DNA of 16,968 nucleotides, from positions 1 through 16,968 of the forward strand of contig CAKKSJ010000100.1 in assembly GCA_919902965.1 (NCBI GenBank), written 5' to 3'. The stretch's first letter is position 1; every line of letters begins with the position of its first letter. A program made the translations under genes and the position numbers. Below are positions 14,555 to 16,968 of the stretch, one piece after another. The DNA is from Burkholderiales bacterium (lineage in GTDB: Bacteria > Pseudomonadota > Gammaproteobacteria > Burkholderiales > SG8-39). Below the pieces are notes generated by a model. It was not told the origin of the DNA, made no database searches, and worked only from the letters and a program-made list of their open reading frames with translations.

Positions 14555-16897
14555 ATGCATCCCGTGAACATGAGGACCTTCAAAACCTGGTTGATCCTGC
14601 TCGGTTTGCAGGCACTGCTTGCGCTAGTTATTTTCTGGGATTTTCTTTCCGGACGCTACTATTTTGCCTATACCGACATCGGCAGCGACACCTATTTCGC
14701 CTACGTTCCCTATGCGATGCACATGGCTCGCGAGGGACTTGCCGGCTGGTCGTTCGCAATCGGTCTGGGTGGTCCGACAGCCGGCCTGCTGGCCGACCCG
14801 TTCTCGCTGCTGAACGCGGCAGGCGGGCCGGACAAAGTCTTGTCCTTGCGCATCTGGGTCTATCTGCTGAAGCTCCTGCTGGGAGGAACGGCTTTCTTCG
14901 TTCTGGTCCGCAGTCTCGTCGCGCGCCGGGAAAGCGCGCTCATCGCCGCGCTTGCTTATACGTTTTGCGGTTATGTCGTGATCAACGGCCAGTGGGATTT
15001 GCATGCCACCGAGTTCGTCTTCTACCCGCTGATTCTCTGGGCCATCCTCGGCTATCTGCGCAAGGGGAACGCGCTTGCCTTGCCCCTGGTCCTGGCGCTT
15101 GCGCTCGTCTCGGGTGTTTTCTTCATCGCCGTGGGTGTATTCCTACTGTACACCTGCCTGGCTTTTGTCCTCGCAAGCACTGAACCCGGGGCCATGCTCA
15201 AGACCTGGCTTGCGCGGGTCTTGCCCCTGGTGCTCACAGGCTTTCTGCTGGCCGCGCCGCTGCTCCTGCCGCTGGTCTTCCAGATGATGGACAGCCCGCG
15301 CGTCGGTGGCGGGGGCGCGCTTTTCGAAAGGCTGTGGCAGCAAGCGCTCAGCGTAAACGATTGGCCGCTGATTCTGGTGGAGATCGGCGGCATTTTCCAC
15401 AAGGACATTTTCGGCATCGGCAGCGCCTACAGGGGATACGGGAATTATTTCGAAGGGCCGGGTTTTTTTGTTGGCGTCATGCTGGTACTGCTAATTCCGC
15501 AGCTCTGGCAGGGTGCCGCCGCGGACCGAAAGCTGCTCCTGCTGGCGCTATGCGGCGTCGCGGCGTATTTCGTATTTCCCGTGTTGCGCTATTCCGCCAT
15601 GGGATTTGCCGCGCCCTACTTCCGGGTTTCCACGCTGTGGATTGCGCTCGTATTGCTATTGCTGTCCGCGCGTGCAATCGATCAGGTAATCGAAACAGGG
15701 GTGAACGGCCGCCTGCTGGCGATCGGGTTCGGCGGCTACCTGCTGTTGCTGCTACTGCTGGCGGCAGGCCCTGTGGGTGCGAACCTGTCCGGCCAGCATG
15801 CCGCAAAAATTCTGGGCCTCGCGGCCCTGGCCGGGACGCTGTTGCTGCTCGTCCAGAGAAAAATCATGTCGGCCCGGGGGCTGCCTCTGATGCTGCTGTG
15901 CCTGGTCCTGCTCGAAACAGTGTTGATCGCCCGCCCATCCTACGTCGAAGGCAGGACCCTGGTCTCGCCGCAATACCGCGGCTACGGCGACACCACGCTG
16001 GATGCCTTGCAGGACATACGCGCTATCGACAAAGGCGTGTTCCGCATCGAAAAGACCTACGATTCCGCGTCCCTTGCCGACGCCATGGCCCAGGATTACA
16101 TGGGCGTCAAGTCGTATTACTTTCATGGCAGCGGGGTCGTCGACTTCTTTACGGCTACGGGTCTGATCGCGGCGTCTCGCGCCGGCAGCAATATAAACTC
16201 GTACACGAACTGGCTGCCCAATGCCGGTCCGCGCTTTATGCTCAACAGCCTGCTCGGGGTCAAATACATCCTCGCCAAGGAGCCGCTGGACTGGCCGGGA
16301 TTCGTCGCTGCGCGCAATCAGCGCGACTATCAGATCTATCGCAATGAAATGGCGCTGCCGCTGGGGATAGTGCAAACCAGGCAAATCACGGTCGACGCCT
16401 ACTCCCGCGTTTCCGCTCCTGCGCAAGCCGATGCCAATATTCTGCGCGATATCGTCCTTATCAACGCGGTGGTAGTTGACAAGCCGGTAGCAGGATTTGG
16501 CACGAGCTTCGAATTGGACGATTTGCCGGGCGCGAAGGTTTTATCCTTGCAGGACTGGTACTTTGCGCCGGCAAGGGCGCTGCAACAGACCGGCCTGCGC
16601 ATCGAGCAGTTCTCGAACGCCCGTATCTCAGGCCGTATCCACCCCGAAAAGGCGGGGATCCTGGTGTTTTCCATTCCCTACAATCGAGGCTGGTCATTGA
16701 AGCTCGACGGCGAAGCGAAGCCTATGATGCGTGCCAATTTCGGCATGCTCGCAACGCCGGTGGGAGCGGGTGCGCACAAGATCGAACTCGTGTTTCGCCT
16801 TCCCGGCCAGCAGGAGGGCGTCTTGCTGGGCATGCTGGGATTTGCCTTGCTCGTGCTGCGCTACCGCAAGAACAGGAAAGCGGGTGCTAAACTTTGA
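14555..16897 (+). CDS. YfhO-family polytopic membrane protein (GT-C-like)
   Basis: 780 aa inner-membrane protein. About 13 hydrophobic segments lie in residues 11-459 (for example 11-30, 98-120, 127-145, 221-243, 326-345, 387-405, 416-433, 442-459), then a large soluble domain (about 460-755) and a final helix (about 755-772) before a basic tail. The first outer loop carries YTDIGSDTYF with two Asp (41, 45), followed by FAIGLGG. The soluble domain has LNSLLGVKYILA and, near the end, PYNRGWSLKLDG plus an AGAHKIELVF strand; all are hallmarks of the YfhO family. Members in Gram-positive bacteria add lipid-linked sugars to cell-surface polymers outside the membrane. Here the substrate is unknown. 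ATG 14555 is used, although AGGGG at 14548-14552 is too close; ATG 14570 (MRTFKTW) is an alternative. It follows the OGT-like gene by 42 bp, so it is probably co-transcribed. Confidence 0.85.
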   Translation: MHPVNMRTFKTWLILLGLQALLALVIFWDFLSGRYYFAYTDIGSDTYFAYVPYAMHMAREGLAGWSFAIGLGGPTAGLLADPFSLLNAAGGPDKVLSLRIWVYLLKLLLGGTAFFVLVRSLVARRESALIAALAYTFCGYVVINGQWDLHATEFVFYPLILWAILGYLRKGNALALPLVLALALVSGVFFIAVGVFLLYTCLAFVLASTEPGAMLKTWLARVLPLVLTGFLLAAPLLLPLVFQMMDSPRVGGGGALFERLWQQALSVNDWPLILVEIGGIFHKDIFGIGSAYRGYGNYFEGPGFFVGVMLVLLIPQLWQGAAADRKLLLLALCGVAAYFVFPVLRYSAMGFAAPYFRVSTLWIALVLLLLSARAIDQVIETGVNGRLLAIGFGGYLLLLLLLAAGPVGANLSGQHAAKILGLAALAGTLLLLVQRKIMSARGLPLMLLCLVLLETVLIARPSYVEGRTLVSPQYRGYGDTTLDALQDIRAIDKGVFRIEKTYDSASLADAMAQDYMGVKSYYFHGSGVVDFFTATGLIAASRAGSNINSYTNWLPNAGPRFMLNSLLGVKYILAKEPLDWPGFVAARNQRDYQIYRNEMALPLGIVQTRQITVDAYSRVSAPAQADANILRDIVLINAVVVDKPVAGFGTSFELDDLPGAKVLSLQDWYFAPARALQQTGLRIEQFSNARISGRIHPEKAGILVFSIPYNRGWSLKLDGEAKPMMRANFGMLATPVGAGAHKIELVFRLPGQQEGVLLGMLGFALLVLRYRKNRKAGAKL

Positions 16898-16913
16898 CAG
16901 CTTTTTCCGAAAC

Positions 16914-16968
16914 CGCTAGGGCCTGTTGACATTCAATTGAGCCAGACGAAGGTACAGACCAGATGCAA
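16914..16968. mobile_element. possible terminal bases of an insertion sequence at the window edge
   Basis: Seventeen to twenty bases after the YfhO stop lies CTAG (16916-16919), followed by GGCCTGTTGAC and AT-richer sequence up to the edge. CTAG-type targets and GGGCCTGTT-like ends occur in IS5-family elements, and the sequence ends here without a gene. The resemblance is from memory only, and no transposase is in the window. TTGACA at 16926-16931 could equally be a -35 box, but no good -10 follows. Confidence 0.2.

Noticed and set aside
1..16968. tRNA, rRNA, CRISPR, integron attC or riboswitch
   Set aside because: No such structure was seen. Non-coding sequence is limited to 365-592, short intergenic gaps and the last 71 bp.

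Overview
The window is one high-GC (by eye about 60-65%), densely coded, single-strand locus from a Gram-negative proteobacterium. The style of the pilin remnant at the left edge (VRAKVSELLLAASG core, C-terminal TW-C...Y-P-C-R disulfide loop) and the codon usage suggest a betaproteobacterium, perhaps of the Nitrosomonadales/Rhodocyclales kind. That placement is inference; there is no rRNA or other marker here.

Layout, all on the + strand: (1) positions 1-364, the 3' part of a type IV pilin gene whose N-terminal helix is absent; (2) 365-592, a non-coding stretch with a strong intrinsic terminator (467-497), a weak promoter candidate (515-543) and a perfect 12-bp palindrome (543-554); (3) 593-12592, seven tandem paralogous genes for TPR-containing GT41 glycosyltransferases whose catalytic motifs are SPINDLY-like (the plant SPY/O-fucosyltransferase branch); (4) 12620-14512, an eighth GT41 gene of the other, OGT-like branch with the full set of canonical OGT active-site residues; (5) 14555-16897, a polytopic YfhO-family (GT-C-like) membrane protein; (6) a 71-bp tail that may be the first bases of an insertion sequence.

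Five of the six junctions inside the SPY-like array are start/stop overlaps (GTGTTGA, ATGCTGA twice, ATGCTTAA twice), so the genes are probably translationally coupled and made together. Gene starts repeat every 1.70-1.75 kb, as expected from serial duplication, but the copies differ strongly at synonymous positions and in their TPR domains. The array is therefore old and maintained, not an assembly artefact. Short blocks of perfect DNA identity between otherwise divergent copies hint at gene conversion. Most SPY-like copies begin with a short amphipathic, basic helix (ML-K-x-L-hydrophobic pattern) that could hold these cytoplasmic enzymes at the inner membrane.

Working model (inference): a protein-glycosylation island next to a Ser/Thr-rich pilin. 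The cytoplasmic GT41 enzymes would each use their own TPR superhelix to choose an acceptor, and YfhO would add lipid-linked sugar on the periplasmic side. The copy closest to losing activity is the third (3956-5701), which has Arg in place of the otherwise invariant active-site Lys. Acceptors and sugar donors cannot be read from the sequence.
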